A DNA stretch of 64,000 nucleotides from Ectobius pallidus (GCA_964059195.1 CAXKWD010000007.1:156597269-156661268); one strand, 5' to 3'; shown: positions 12,401-21,324, counted from the first letter of the stretch. Notes: generated by a model from the letters alone, not told the origin. A program made the numbers and translations.

Positions 12401-15400
12401 TAGTTCCATGCAGGGCTGTCAGATATTGCATTAATGGCATTGTGCATTCACAGGTTAAAGATCCATAAGATAAAAACGCTGTCTCGTTTGCCCTGCGATT
12501 TCCTGTTGTCAGCAGTCTGGCAACATTGAACTGTCCTGTGTACATGGTAGCTGTGCATTCATGAATATGCCTTTCTTGCCAGCAAAACATATCCAGGGTA
12601 ATTTCTTCCAATAGGCCAGCGGTTCCCTACCTTTTCTGTCCTGGGACCCACCTTCACCTAGCATTTTTTTTCTTGACCCACTACTACATAACTATAGCCA
12701 GTATAGGCTATATAAAAAAAAAATTCGCGACCCACTACTACATAACGATAACCAATATAGGCTATATAAAATACAGTACATGTTTTTCATATGCCTTTCA
12801 ATAGTTTTATTGTGTTCAAATGCCCTGCTGAGAAAACAACAATTGAAATAAAAATAGTAAAGGTTATTTCAATAAAGAAAATTTAATTTTTTAGCAACCC
12901 ACCGAAATTGCTCCTGCGACCCACCAGTGGGTCGTGACCCATATTCTGGGAACCACTGCAATAGGCTATAGTAGGCTGCAGCCTAGGGCGGCAGTTTATT
13001 ATTTCCATAATTATGGCTGCATACGAATATGACCTGACAAAAGAAAGCTCTCTTCTTTCTCACACATACGTTACATTAAAGCGCATTTTGACAGACAACA
13101 AATGTTCATCATTCTTGGGAAATGTGTACTCTATTTACTTTCCTCAAAATTTTTCGGTAATACATTTTCCAGCAATACTGTCCAAGAAAGATTGCGGAAA
13201 CTTGCTTGAAATGTAGAGCAACTGAACAGATGGACAGCATGGTGTGTAGATGAGCAAAACATCCTCACTGTGTTGCCAGCTGGTTTGCAACTTGGATAAC
13301 GTGCCTTTGGTTTGTGCCATTACAGTCTTATATTAATAGTGAATTATGGTAGGGAGGTACATCTGCTAAAATTTTCACAACAAATCTCTAGCGATCTATT
13401 GTCCAAATGTGAATTGAGAAATCTTTCATGTTCGTCAGAAAAACCAACAGGAAGCGTTTTGCAGCAAAAGGTCTCCCAGTCTTGTGAACTTGCTGTTTGC
13501 AAACTGTTCGGCTCTCAGGTGTATAAACACCTTAAGCCTAAACCCTATGAAAAAGAGGCCATATTCATCTAGTTCACGAGTTAGTAATATTTACTATTAT
13601 AAAAAAGTTCAGAGGGGCGGTAGATACATGAGTGCCTATGGAAGGGAAATTTCCAGAAAAGGCCCTTCTTATACTGTATTAACAAAGTCAATCGAATTGA
13701 TATGACTTACCAAGAACTCGTCCCCACTTCTGGCTTCTCGCAGCATTAAATCATTCAAATACATTCCTTCACATATGCTTATCAAACTTTAGACCTTTGT
13801 TCTTCCATAAGCCCTGCTTAATGAATCGATCTGGAGCTTAACTCAAAAACTGATTACAAAAATAACTTATTTTCTGCATATCATAAATGCAGTTTTCCCT
13901 GGTTAAACAAAAGCATTTTGGTACTTTGTTACATCAGTTTACCTGATTTTATTTAGTCTGTTTGACTATGTGACTTGGGCTAGTTATTAGGTAGATTTTC
14001 GAAGAAAAATCTACCTATTGCAATGGATACCACTTTATGATTTTCGAAAAATTCTTTCATATCTTTACGTTTCATGCTCCCCTAAGTACGAAACCACCGT
14101 CCGTTCAAAAAAAAATTTTGTGATATTTATATATATATTTATATATATCTTTACACGATAGCGGCCGTAATTTTGAAGATATTTGAACCAAATTTTATTA
14201 TGTTATTTCTAGGCCCAATAGTTCGGACAAGTTCGTTAATGGGCAAAATTGGCCCAAGGGGGTGGTCGGGGGAGGGGGTTGAAATTTTTAAAAATGTATA
14301 TCTCGGCCCCTATGAAGTATAGAGGGAAACTTTGTTTGAATAAATTAGAGTACTCCCTATGGAGTTCACAGTGACACCAACGATTCGGGGGTTCGAGTGA
14401 GGGTGGGGGTGGAGGTGGGGGTGGGGGATGAAAATTCGAAACTTTTGAAACCACGTCTTGTGGGGTATCGTTGAAAAGCTCTTGATGAGTACTCTACAAA
14501 TCAATAAATAGTTTCTTGATAGCTCTCATATTACGCGAGATTTTAATGTTTGAAAATAATAACACTTAAAAGAATTATTATAATATCATAATTTTGTCTT
14601 GTTTAGCGGCTTTTCTAATTTTATTCATTGCTGATCTTGCGCACGGCCTCCCAGAATATTATATCCGATTCTTGTTGTCAAAACAAATGATTGTAGGCTC
14701 TTCCTCTTTACCGAATTCAGTTCTTATTACTGCAGGTTAACCATGCCAAGGCTAAAGAAGAAGAGTGCTATGCAGCGACAATAAATTAAACCAAAAGCAC
14801 TTCGAAATCTACCTCCGCCTGTAGGCCTGCCTAAAGGGATTTTTTCCTTGTTTTCTGTTATGTTATATTTCTTTCTGTATTTTGTTTATTTTAACATATT
14901 TTGTATTCTGGACCCATGTCAGCCATACTTGTTTTAAGTGTCCTTGTTTGTGCAAAACATAAAAACTGTTAAATTTGTATTTGTGCAAACAAGTTGATTT
15001 AGTTTCATCTATATAGGCCATATTCATCTAGTTCACGAGTTAGTAATATTTACTATTATAAAAAAGTTCAGAGGGGTGGTAGATACATGAGTGCCTATGG
15101 AAGGGAAATTTCCAGAAAAACTAAGTCAATCGAATTGATATGACTTACCAAGAACTCGTCCCCACTTCTGGCTTCTCGCAGCATTAAATCATTCAAATAC
15201 ATTCCTTCACATATGCTTATCAAACTTTAGACCTTTGTTCTTCCATAAGCCCTGCTTAATGAATCGATCTGGAGCTTAACTCAAAAACTGATTACAAAAA
15301 TAACTTATTTTCTGCATATCATAAATGCAGTTTTCCCTGGTTAAACAAAAGCATTTTGGTACTTTGTTACATCAGTTTACCTGATTTTATTTAGTCTGTT

Positions 15401-16792
15401 TGACTATGTGACTTGGGCTACTTATTTTTTCCTTGTTTTCTGTTATGTTATATTTCTTTCTGTATTTTGTTTATTTTAACATATTTTGTATTCTGGACCC
15501 ATGTCAGCCATACTTGTTTTAAGTGTCCTTGTTTGTGCAAAACATAAAAACTGTTAAATTTGTATTTGTGCAAACAAGTTGATTTAGTTCTTGATTTGTG
15601 AATTACAGCTGTGTGAACTGGGCAATCTGAGTATCCACATTGCATTGCGGAACTTGCGACCTCCTGGTACAACTGTTCGCAAGATTCCTGTGGCAGACTC
15701 AAATCCACTTACTGCACTCTTCAATTTAGTTTCTTGTCCGAACTACACATACGAGTTCGGTAGCTGGCTGAGCTTCACAATCATGACCCAGTGTTTACCA
15801 GGTGAGTGCTTTCTTATGGCATTCTTGTATTCCATGCCCTTAGTCACCCCCCTTCACCTCATCAAGGCAGGCAATGCTAGCTGTTTTGGAGACAAATAAA
15901 TAAATTTAAATAGGGTGCTAATGATTCCACCTTGTTATTCATTAAATAGTCACAATAAATATAAGTTGAGTTCCAGATTTATTGAAGGTAAAAAACTCCG
16001 TGGCGCAACATCCCCAAAGGAACAAGGCCTACCACCCGACCACTGCATCATCTACCTATAGGCAGATGGCAGGATTGGGGGGCATGTGGTCAGCATGCCG
16101 ACACCCACGGCGTGGTGGTTTCCATGACCGGAGCTGCTACTTTTCTATCAAGTAGCTCCTCAATTTGAATCACGAGGCTGAGTGCACCTCTACCAGACCT
16201 CCCTACCTCAGAAAAATCCGAGGAGGTACCGGGGATTGAACCCGGGCCGATAGTTCTGTAGTCAGCAACGCTATCCACAAGATCATGCCGGCGGTCTTAT
16301 TGAAGGTAAATTATGAATAAAACCTGGAGTAGTGACTGTTCAATGCTGTTGTATTAGTTTGTATCATAGTTTTACGAAGTGTCTGTAGAAAATCTGATCA
16401 GGAACGAATCTCAGCATTCATCACATAGTTCCAGTAGATAAAGAAAGGTAAAGTAATCCCTATACAGGTCATGGAGGCCCAGAGGGTTCCAGGAGGTTGA
16501 GGCTTCCAGATTTTGAACATTCGGTACCCAAGTTCCAGTAGATACTTCAATTTTTTTCCTTGGAGTTAATAGTGGATGTCTTGTACCCGATATAATAAAA
16601 GTAGGTCTGTATTATGGTTGGAAACCAGAATGTGGTGATAATCTATATTTGTTTTTCCTTTCAGCGGGTCTCTTTGCACTCGCAGGGATGTATCAGATGT
16701 CAGTGTGGGCATTAGGCAAACATCGAGCATACAAGAAAGATTTCCCTAACTATCCTCGTAACCGCAAGGCAATTGTGCCTTTCATTCTCTAA
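170..16792 (+). CDS. TECR: Very-long-chain trans-2,3-enoyl-CoA reductase (5'-partial gene, four exons in window)
   Basis: Catalyses the last step of the microsomal fatty-acid elongation cycle: NADPH-dependent reduction of trans-2-enoyl-CoA in the ER membrane. Exons 170-483, 9314-9530, 15609-15801 and 16665-16792 join in frame (phases 2, 0, 1) to 283 codons plus TAA. The first exon covers the end of the ubiquitin-like N-terminal domain (YPERQGIRLEPKGKTLK) and the first membrane segment. Exon 2 has the AKRLLETIFVHRFSH block, exon 3 the SCPNYTYEFGSW block, and exon 4 ends in VPFIL. These are the family hallmarks; the Lys of AKRLLET and Tyr of CPNYTYE are my best matches to residues reported essential in yeast Tsc13 (memory). 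The human protein is about 308 residues, so roughly 35 N-terminal residues lie left of the window. A possible ATTAAA poly(A) signal is at 17128-17133. Tail to tail with CFAP57. Confidence 0.93.
484..1011. other. TECR intron DNA without recognised element
   Basis: AT-rich intron sequence. The only structure seen is a small hairpin at 780-810, with 12-bp arms (CATATGTCTTGT and its complement) and a 7-nt loop. No gene seen. Confidence 0.5.
1012..1740. mobile_element. Terminal-inverted-repeat DNA element carrying a SINE
   Basis: The left end (about 1012-1048) and right end (about 1705-1740) are inverted copies of about 35 bp sharing CCAAATATCGGGTGCC with one or two mismatches. No coding sequence is visible. 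A minus-strand tRNA-headed SINE (family H) occupies much of the interior, and a short tandem of TTTGGTACAAGGGGCA lies at about 1497-1545. Superfamily not assigned; no clear target duplication. Confidence 0.7.
1040..1400 (-). repeat. tRNA-headed SINE, family H, copy 1
   Basis: Read on the minus strand it starts with a pol III-like head near 1390 (GTGGTGCAGTGGTCAAGGCG, then GATCGAATCCCC as a B box). A GTAGGTAGGGTGAAGGAGAG-type purine-rich body and a GC-rich tail near 1040-1120 follow. The same head and body recur at 4395, 50045 and 50395. Confidence 0.65.
2440..2860 (+). repeat. Degenerate copy of the AAGTCGC-ended hAT-like family (family E)
   Basis: Shares several blocks, in the same order, with the element at 47582-48023, for example GGAGGTGTGA, CAGTCTGACAAACCT and ATATACAAG. 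No inverted termini survive. The flanking 1741-2439 and 2861-2925 hold nothing else I recognise. Confidence 0.5.
2926..3716 (-). pseudogene. Non-LTR retrotransposon A, 3' part of the reverse transcriptase ORF (copy 1)
   Basis: On the minus strand an open frame covers the palm-to-thumb end of a LINE reverse transcriptase (VKFLGLQIDQNLDWKTHIE, then MRYGIIFWGNS and RAIRIICGKK) to the element's 3' end. That end is a (ATCTAC)n tail at about 2926-2947. It is 5'-truncated at about 3716, where similarity to the copy at 53250 stops. The family stop codon after EYFQLG reads TCA instead of TAA here, so the frame runs on about 40 codons into the 3' UTR. A dead, 5'-truncated insertion; clade (CR1/Jockey group) not settled. 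Confidence 0.85.
3756..4806. mobile_element. DNA element with CCCTAGTAGCACA inverted ends and GTTGGGCC subterminal repeats
   Basis: The left end at 3766-3790 and the right end at 4780-4806 are inverted copies sharing CCCTAGTAGCACA and then TCGTTGG. Variants of GTTGGGCCAACG recur inside both ends, as in elements with clustered transposase-binding sites. No transposase is seen. A family H SINE lies inside at 4395-4645. Confidence 0.65.
4395..4645 (+). repeat. tRNA-headed SINE, family H, copy 2
   Basis: Head GCGTAGTGGTTAAAGCGATA with B box GAGATCGAATCCC, then TAGGTAGGTAGGGTGAAGG and a purine-rich stretch. The tail, with TTTCCGCCAGATGTCTCTGC, is shared in reverse orientation with 1140-1180. Confidence 0.65.
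4813..4985 (+). other. Short open reading segment of unknown origin
   Basis: A 57-codon open stretch just right of the TIR element (starting GGLVVNNIQTEYQSG, with KEGDCVISNIFPGFTTAQC) ends at TAG near a GTAGGT donor-like site. Its composition looks protein-like and unlike the surrounding intron. I do not recognise it. It could be an orphan exon of a decayed transposon or chance. Confidence 0.25.
4986..5821. other. TECR intron DNA, mostly featureless
   Basis: At 5518-5540 a CAGTAAAACCTCTGTATAGC motif resembles a Tigger/pogo-type terminus, but no matching inverted end was found. Nothing else recognised. Confidence 0.4.
5822..6154 (+). mobile_element. Non-LTR retrotransposon A, 3' end only (copy 2)
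   Basis: Matches the last third of copy 1 in opposite orientation. It begins AGACCAAATAACTCG, contains the KLPNNIKLLCIQRKIK coding block, keeps the TAA stop after FQLG (6010-6012) and ends in the (ATCTAC)n tail at 6132-6154. A 5'-truncated insertion, directly followed by a family B repeat. Confidence 0.85.
6166..7348 (+). mobile_element. Family B repeat, copy 1, with a 0.66-kb insertion
   Basis: Begins AAAGTGCCAGAATGC and ends CCATTCTGGCAC, an inverted terminal match. The subterminal right block has the family motifs TTGGGCATTACTCCGG, ACCGATTTGGTCC, ATACCAAGTTT and an ACAGACAGAC run. Between about 6438 and 7105 the family sequence is interrupted relative to the copy at 45302-46037. No coding capacity. 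Confidence 0.7.
7349..8004. other. TECR intron DNA, nothing recognised
   Basis: AT-rich, no inverted ends, no tRNA-like head and no coding similarity seen. Confidence 0.4.
8005..8673. mobile_element. Foldback element, family D, copy 1
   Basis: Two arms of about 320 bp are inverted copies of each other. They start CAGTGAGTCCCATGCAAG at 8005 and end with the complement at about 8671, with a spacer of some tens of bases around 8320-8370. The flank is TA on the left, and TA lies 2 bp beyond the right end, so a Tc1/mariner-type origin is likely. No transposase; short open frames in the arms are shadows. Confidence 0.8.
8756..9246 (-). mobile_element. Family B repeat, copy 2 (internally deleted)
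   Basis: Inverted orientation: AAGTGCCAGAATGAT at 8756, the ACTTGGTATACGC and GACCAAATCGGTTGACC blocks, then an unrelated or deleted middle, and the other terminus CTGGCACTTTGTTATATCAG ... CCTGATTTTATT near 9212-9246. It ends 67 bp before the TECR exon at 9314. Confidence 0.65.
9314..9530 (+). CDS. TECR: TECR exon (second in window)
   Basis: Acceptor GTTACAG ends at 9313; donor GTTAGT at 9531. Completes His from the previous CA and ends in phase 0. Contains YAKRLLETIFVHRFSHSTMP and a membrane segment rich in Tyr and Trp, with NHPLFTPP after it. Confidence 0.93.
9555..10254. mobile_element. Foldback element, family D, copy 2
   Basis: Starts CAGTGTGTTTCAC directly after TA (9553-9554) and ends ATGCATTG directly before TA (10255-10256), a clean TA target duplication. 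Arms of about 330 bp face each other and are homologous to copy 1 but more diverged. It begins only 24 bp after the TECR exon donor at 9531. Confidence 0.8.
10257..12608. other. TECR intron DNA, sparse features
   Basis: Contains a 16-A run at about 11051-11066 followed by a tRNA-like B-box remnant on the minus strand (11068-11145). Otherwise AT-rich, with no gene or repeat I can define. Confidence 0.4.
12617..12958. mobile_element. hAT-type MITE with 8-bp target duplication
   Basis: Ends CAGCGGTTCCC and GGGAACCACTG, flanked by perfect 8-bp direct repeats CAATAGGC at 12609-12616 and 12959-12966. This matches the Charlie/MER5-like hAT end type. The interior holds a tandem of GACCCACTACTACATAAC. 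Non-coding, 342 bp. Confidence 0.9.
13762..13954 (-). repeat. Family B repeat fragment, copy 3 (within duplication)
   Basis: The inverted left-end part of family B, from CTTCACATATGCTTATCAAA to CAGTTTACCTGATTTTATTT. An almost identical fragment lies in the second tandem unit. Confidence 0.7.
13988..14839 (+). mobile_element. Family G element, copy 1 (0.85 kb, non-autonomous)
   Basis: The ends carry AGGTAGATTTTCGAAG and CTTCGAAATCTACCT as imperfect inverted repeats; the left end itself folds into a hairpin (about 13989-14018). The empty site is visible at 15420-15430. Near the right end a splice-acceptor-like CTGCAG precedes a 13-codon frame starting MPRLKKKSAMQRQ (14743-14784), which looks like the start of a deleted ORF. 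A second copy lies inverted at 18125-18938. Proline/glycine-rich frames across the G-rich stretch are artefacts. Confidence 0.75.
15200..15392 (-). repeat. Family B repeat fragment, copy 4 (within duplication)
   Basis: The duplicate of the fragment at 13762-13954, carried along by the tandem duplication rather than inserted separately. Confidence 0.7.
15609..15801 (+). CDS. TECR: TECR exon (third in window)
   Basis: Acceptor AATTACAG ends at 15608; donor GTGAGT at 15802; leaves phase 1 (G). Encodes NLSIHIALRNLRPPG and the diagnostic SCPNYTYEFGSW and TQCLP motifs. Its acceptor is only 18 bp after the end of a tandemly duplicated intronic segment. Confidence 0.93.
15985..16300 (-). repeat. tRNA-headed SINE, family I, copy 1
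   Basis: On the minus strand, B-box CCCGGGTTCAATCCCCGG, then TTTTTCTGAGGTAGGGAG, CAAATTGAGGAGCTACTTGA and CATGCCCCCCAATCCTGCC. Same order as the plus-strand copy at 39975. Inside TECR intron 3. Confidence 0.8.
16445..16540 (+). repeat. SINE-like repeat, family F, fragment 1
   Basis: TCCCTATACAGGTCATGGAG, then GGGTTCCAGGAGGTTGAGGC and TTTGAACATTCGG. The same block starts other copies at 47560 and 63585. Confidence 0.6.
16665..16792 (+). CDS. TECR: TECR terminal coding exon
   Basis: Acceptor CTTTCAG ends at 16664. Encodes the last 42 codons, with QMSVWALGKHRAYKKDFPNY and the C-terminal VPFIL, then TAA at 16790-16792. Confidence 0.93.
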
Positions 16793-18124
16793 GCTGTCGG
16801 AACAACTGGGATCAACCATCAGAAGAAATGTGTTCTCTCCTGCGTAAGTCTCTCTCTTCCAGTAGGTGTGGGTGTGGCATCCCATAGTGTTCATGCCCCC
16901 TCTCGGCTAACTTGTTTCATTAGCAACTGTCATAAATTAGTTACGAGGAAAACCTGGTTATAATGTTAGTACTTCAGAATTACTCTCATCTTATATGTTC
17001 ATTCCTTCTTAATTACATATTACATGCATGAAACTGGAATTATTATAAGAATACTCCTTTTTGACTGACGAGACTGCCCACTGCCCTATGCTATTTTCTA
17101 GTAACTTTCCAACCAAAGTAAATACAAATTAAATTTTATAATATAGGCTATCTCTTAGTGCTTTTTGCTTGAAGTATTTATCAGTGTGCTCAGTTTACTT
17201 GGGAGAAGTACAACCACGTACGTTGAAAGTTAGGAAAATATTGTGTGGGTGTATATTGTGTGATTCTTAAGCGTGCTGCGTGATGAATTTTTAAGTCCGT
17301 TAATAACATATCAGCTTGTTCAATGAAGTGTTTAAATACTTTTTAGTAAATATCCTAGGATGTTTGTAACATGTTTTTAATGTTTAATTTTAAAAAATTG
17401 GTGTAAAATGATAGGAAGCATACTATTAACTTTTTTCCATCTTTATTCCGGACATAAAGGGTCAATTGCTAAAATGGGTTTTGGTCATGGTTTGAAACAG
17501 CAGTTTTCAACTTGTGGCTAAGGTCTAAATCTCTGCAACTTAACAAAGAAACACTGTCTTAATGGGCACTCTCTTGATAGAATCCAAACTGGCAGCGCTA
17601 AAAATGACTGGAAGACTGAAAAAGATTCTAATTATCTGGAACTATAATATTTATTAAAATGAAGCATAATTATATAATTCATTTTGTAGTTCTTGTAAAA
17701 TTTGACATTTGACTTACCTTAGTGCAGCAGTTATGATTTAGAACTCTTGCTAGCTCTTGGGTTGATTTTTTTGATCTTGTGAACAGGATGTCACTATAGT
17801 ATTTTTGTGGGTTACTTCTGTCCCTCATTATTTTAACGTGCAGATTTACTGTCCTCATAATATCAATTTGCCTTAGTTTAGCTTCTGTCTGGTCCAATAT
17901 ATCCATCTTGAATATGTACAGCTGTGTTTTAAAACTACTGTAGCTGCGGTTAGGTGTTCTATGTTATGAGAAAAGTGAGACCAACTTTATTTTAACAATT
18001 GTGACATGGTTTTAATTCTTAAACGTGCACAAAACTATGCTTTAGCAATCGACCCAAATGTTTTACCATAGCTTTCTGTCTTGACAGTTTTGTGCTCCTT
18101 AGAAATATAAAGAAAGTAAAAAAA
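16793..18124. other. TECR 3' UTR and intergenic DNA
   Basis: AT-rich, with no coding sequence. Candidate poly(A) signal ATTAAA at 17128-17133. No repeat ends recognised before the family G element. Confidence 0.4.
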
Positions 18125-18938
18125 TCCCTTTAGGCAGGCCTACAGGCGGAGGTAGATTTCGAAGTGCTTTTGGTTTAATTTATTGTCGCTGCATAGCACT
18201 CTTCTTCTTTAGCCTTGGCATGGCAAACCTGCAGTAAAGAGGAAGAGCCTACAATCAATTGTTTTGACAACAATAATAGGATATAATATTCTGGGAGGCC
18301 GTGCGCAAGATCAGCAATGAATAAAATTAGCAAAGCCGCTAAACAAGACAAAATTATGATATTATAATAATTCTTTTAAGTGTTATTATTTTCAAACATT
18401 AAAATCTCGCGTCATATGAGAGCTATCAAGAAACTATTTATTGATTTGTAGAGTACTCATCAAGAGCTTTTCAACGATACCCCACAAGACGTGGTTTCAA
18501 AAGTTTCGAATTTTCATCCCCCACCCCCACCCTCACTCGAACCCCCGAATCGTTGGTGTCACTGTGAACTCCATAGGGAGTACTCTAATTTATTCAAACA
18601 AAGTTTCCCTCTATACTCCATAGGGGCCGAGATATACATTTTTAAAAATTTCAACCCCCTCCCCCGACCACCCCCTTGGGCCAATTTTGCTCATTAACGA
18701 ACTTGTCCGAACTATTGGGCCTAGAAATAACATATTAAAATTTGGTTCAAATATCTTCAAAATTACGGCCGCTATCGTGTAAAGATATATATATATAAAT
18801 ATCACAAAATTTTTTTTTGAACGGGCGGTGGTTTCGTACTTAGGGGAGCATGAAACTTAAAGATATGAAAGAATTTTTCGAAAATCATAAAGTGGTATCC
18901 ATTGCAATAGGTAGATTTTTCTTCGAAAATCTACCTAA
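18125..18938 (-). mobile_element. Family G element, copy 2 (inverted)
   Basis: A near-full-length reverse-orientation copy of 13988-14839, running from TCCCTTTAGGCAGGCC to CGAAAATCTACCTA. It lacks the expanded G-rich tract of copy 1. Together the two form an inverted pair around TECR exons 3 and 4, about 3.3 kb apart. Confidence 0.8.
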
Positions 18939-19317
18939 TATCGGTAGGTATAAATTGATGCCAGTATGAGGTTAGTAGAATAAAATACTAGAATACTTTG
19001 ATTCTTCTAAACAGTTTATGCACCGGCTTTGACTATTTATATATCTTTCCTGCATTTACCATATTTGTAGTCTGTAGCTCTAAAATGTTCCTTATTTCTT
19101 TTTGCCTTTGTTTGCCTGGACATAAACCTGGTTTTCCTTATTACTAGGTTTCACATTTTGGTCACCTAACAAGGTAGAAGATAGATAGATTGGAACTGTC
19201 TGGTATAGGTGTAACTAGAACTAGTCATTAGGGTGGGCCAATATAAAACCTAATGGGTAGAGTTGGGGAAAAAAGGAATTGCCGATGTCCTCCATAACCT
19301 TTGTTACAACAGTAGGC

Positions 19318-19532
19318 ATAACTGAACTAGTTAAATATTATATTAACACTTAATGCTTCACTTACGTCGCTGTTTATGAGCAGGACATGTTTCGGGATTC
19401 TTATCCCATCATCAACTGGCCAGTTGACCAGCAGCCGAAGATGGGATAAGAATCCCGAAACATGTCCTGCTCATAAACAGCGACGTAAGTGAAGCATTAA
19501 GTGTTAATATAATATTTAACTAGTTCAGTTAT
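19318..19532. repeat. Perfect palindrome (93-bp arms) with hammerhead-like apex
   Basis: Arms 19318-19410 and 19440-19532 are exact inverted copies with a 29-nt loop. On the plus strand 19430-19471 can be drawn as AGCAG / CCGAAGA / GGGAT-AAGA-ATCCC / GAAAC / AT / GTC / CTGCT. That is the order of hammerhead parts: stem I, core, stem II, GAAA, short stem III, cleavage triplet, stem I. The core departs from CUGANGA at one base and has an extra T, so activity is doubtful. Confidence 0.6.
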
Positions 19533-20411
19533 TCATGTGCTCCACTGTGTATATTACTTCGTTTTAATTAACAGTAGGCATCCTTACCAAGTTTCAGTAC
19601 AGAATGATCCATTTCCTTGCAATGTAATTATGAAGTGTTCTTAACAATACAGAATAGTAACCACTTATTACTTATACAACAGTCTTGACACTAGAGATGG
19701 GCGAAACATGAATGAGCTGTTTCTGTGAATGAATCACTGTACTGAACAAACAAATCATGTCTCAGAGAAATTAATAGATTCACAGTTCATTCCTTTCTAC
19801 TACTACAGCACGGGTGCTGAGGGGAGGGGATATAACACCTGCTGTGGTGTTTGTTAATAAGATTACCATTTTTAATAGACAAAAAATTATTAATTACAGT
19901 AGTGAATAATATATTTTAGAAGTTAAACTTAGGTTAGTCTTTGCTTGAGTGAGCAGCGTGCCAACCTGTGAGCTGTGGCGATAGCAATTGATTCTCCCCT
20001 CCGCATGCATTGCCAACTTTTTTTTTTTTCTTCAAAGTCGTGTGGCTGTTTTAAGATTTAAATTTCAGAAAGGAGAATCATAAGGTAATGTTTTTGAATA
20101 AGTGCTTCTTGCACAATGCTGGAGCGTGCTCATAAAGCAGTCATTCAGCAACATTACCAGCAGTGCTGACCAATCAATCTTTTACCTGGATTTGTGATCA
20201 AATTGAGATGCTTATATATTACTTTGAGGAATCTTTAGTAATACTTAAAATTATGCCCTTAAATTATTTAATAATTTATATAACAAGATACCTCATTTGA
20301 ATTCATTTTGTTTACTAGTACAGTGGAATCTCATTTTCTAGGTATAAACACATGCATTCGGTATTTCCCTCTTTTCCAGTCATTCATCCCTGTAACAACA
20401 GATTACATATA
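19533..20411. other. Intergenic DNA, nothing firm
   Basis: A GAGATGGGCGAAAC motif near 19686 resembles a hAT end but has no partner. A T/C run lies at about 20020-20032. Confidence 0.35.
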
Positions 20412-20513
20412 CATTAATTACAATGGACATTTTTTAAACACTTGTAGCTCTACTTACGTCGTAAGTTGTAAGTAGAGCTACAAGTGTTTAAAAATTATCC
20501 ATTGTAATTAATG
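20412..20513. repeat. Short near-perfect palindrome
   Basis: Arms of about 46 bp (20412-20457 and 20468-20513) are inverted copies with one or two differences, joined by a 10-nt loop. The CACTTG...CTTACGTC style is shared with the palindrome at 19318. Confidence 0.75.
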
Positions 20514-21277
20514 AATCAATAGCTTTGCTGTTTATACCACTTCTCCCGTTTTATATATTTATTAGATTACATTTAGTTCATAATAATCAAGTGATATGCT
20601 AACTGAACCTTTTATTATATAGTGTGACAAGGAAAGTAACAAACGTGTGAATATTCGCAATGAGCATTGACCACGCCTTTAGCTCTTGTTCAAGAAAAAT
20701 GATATGCAGGATGATGAAGATAAGATAAGGATTTCACATTTGAGAAAAATTCCATTTTGCGGAAATAATATTCTGTGCAGCGATTCAGAGATTTCTTATT
20801 CGGGGAAAATGATAGCGAATGATCAAAATCGTCTAGGATATTTTGATTAACAGTTTGGCAAAGCATGTGCATTTTCAAGAGTTTTTTAAAAGTATTTTAA
20901 GCATTAGGTAGGGGATACTTTCACTCGATAGTGTGGTATTACTATGTATTGAAAACAAATAATAAATGTCTGAATGAGATTCCACTGCATCACCCAGTTT
21001 TTGGAGTTCTTCAAATGAGCAATAGGAGGCATAGTATGACGAGAGCTATCAGATAGCTTGTACAAACATTCCCAGTAGATGAAAGTAGTCGTGATGTTGC
21101 GAGAGTGCTATGTGGACTGCGCTGCTAGACTTTTGAGGTTTTGGTATTTTTGTTTAAGCTAATGAGCCAGAACAAAGTGACAGTGAATCTCTCACAGCTT
21201 TAATTGTTCATGTGCTCTTGTGTCACAATTCTGTTATTTTAATTATAAGTGTTGTTAACATTCCACGAGTGTGTTGT
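20514..21277. other. Intergenic DNA downstream of CFAP57, no feature seen
   Basis: AT-rich single-copy-looking sequence, with no inverted ends or coding blocks recognised. Confidence 0.4.
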
Positions 21278-21283
21278 TTTAAT
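21278..21283 (-). terminator. CFAP57: Candidate poly(A) signal of CFAP57
   Basis: ATTAAA on the minus strand, 41 nt past the CFAP57 stop codon. A common variant signal; not proven. Confidence 0.35.
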
Positions 21284-21324
21284 AAAAGTTTTTCACATAT
21301 TGACTCTAGTGTTGATTATACTTC

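Larger units (their letters stand above)
13557..15590. repeat. Tandem duplication in TECR intron 2 with an insertion in the first unit
   Basis: The segment starting GGCCATATTCATCTAG occurs at 13557 and again at 15016 with near identity. It runs to GACTTGGGCTA and continues into TTTTTTCCTTGTTTTCTG (14840 and 15426) and GTTGATTTAG (about 15003 and 15590). The first unit is split by family G element 1 (about 13988-14839), so the second unit shows the empty site. The first unit also has about 23 extra bp near 13661. The region 12967-13556 to its left holds nothing recognised. Confidence 0.85.

Noticed and set aside
14236..14504. Proline/histidine-rich minus-strand frames, repeated at 18441-18697
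   Set aside because: They come from G-rich DNA within family G; frames overlap each other and are not conserved as protein.
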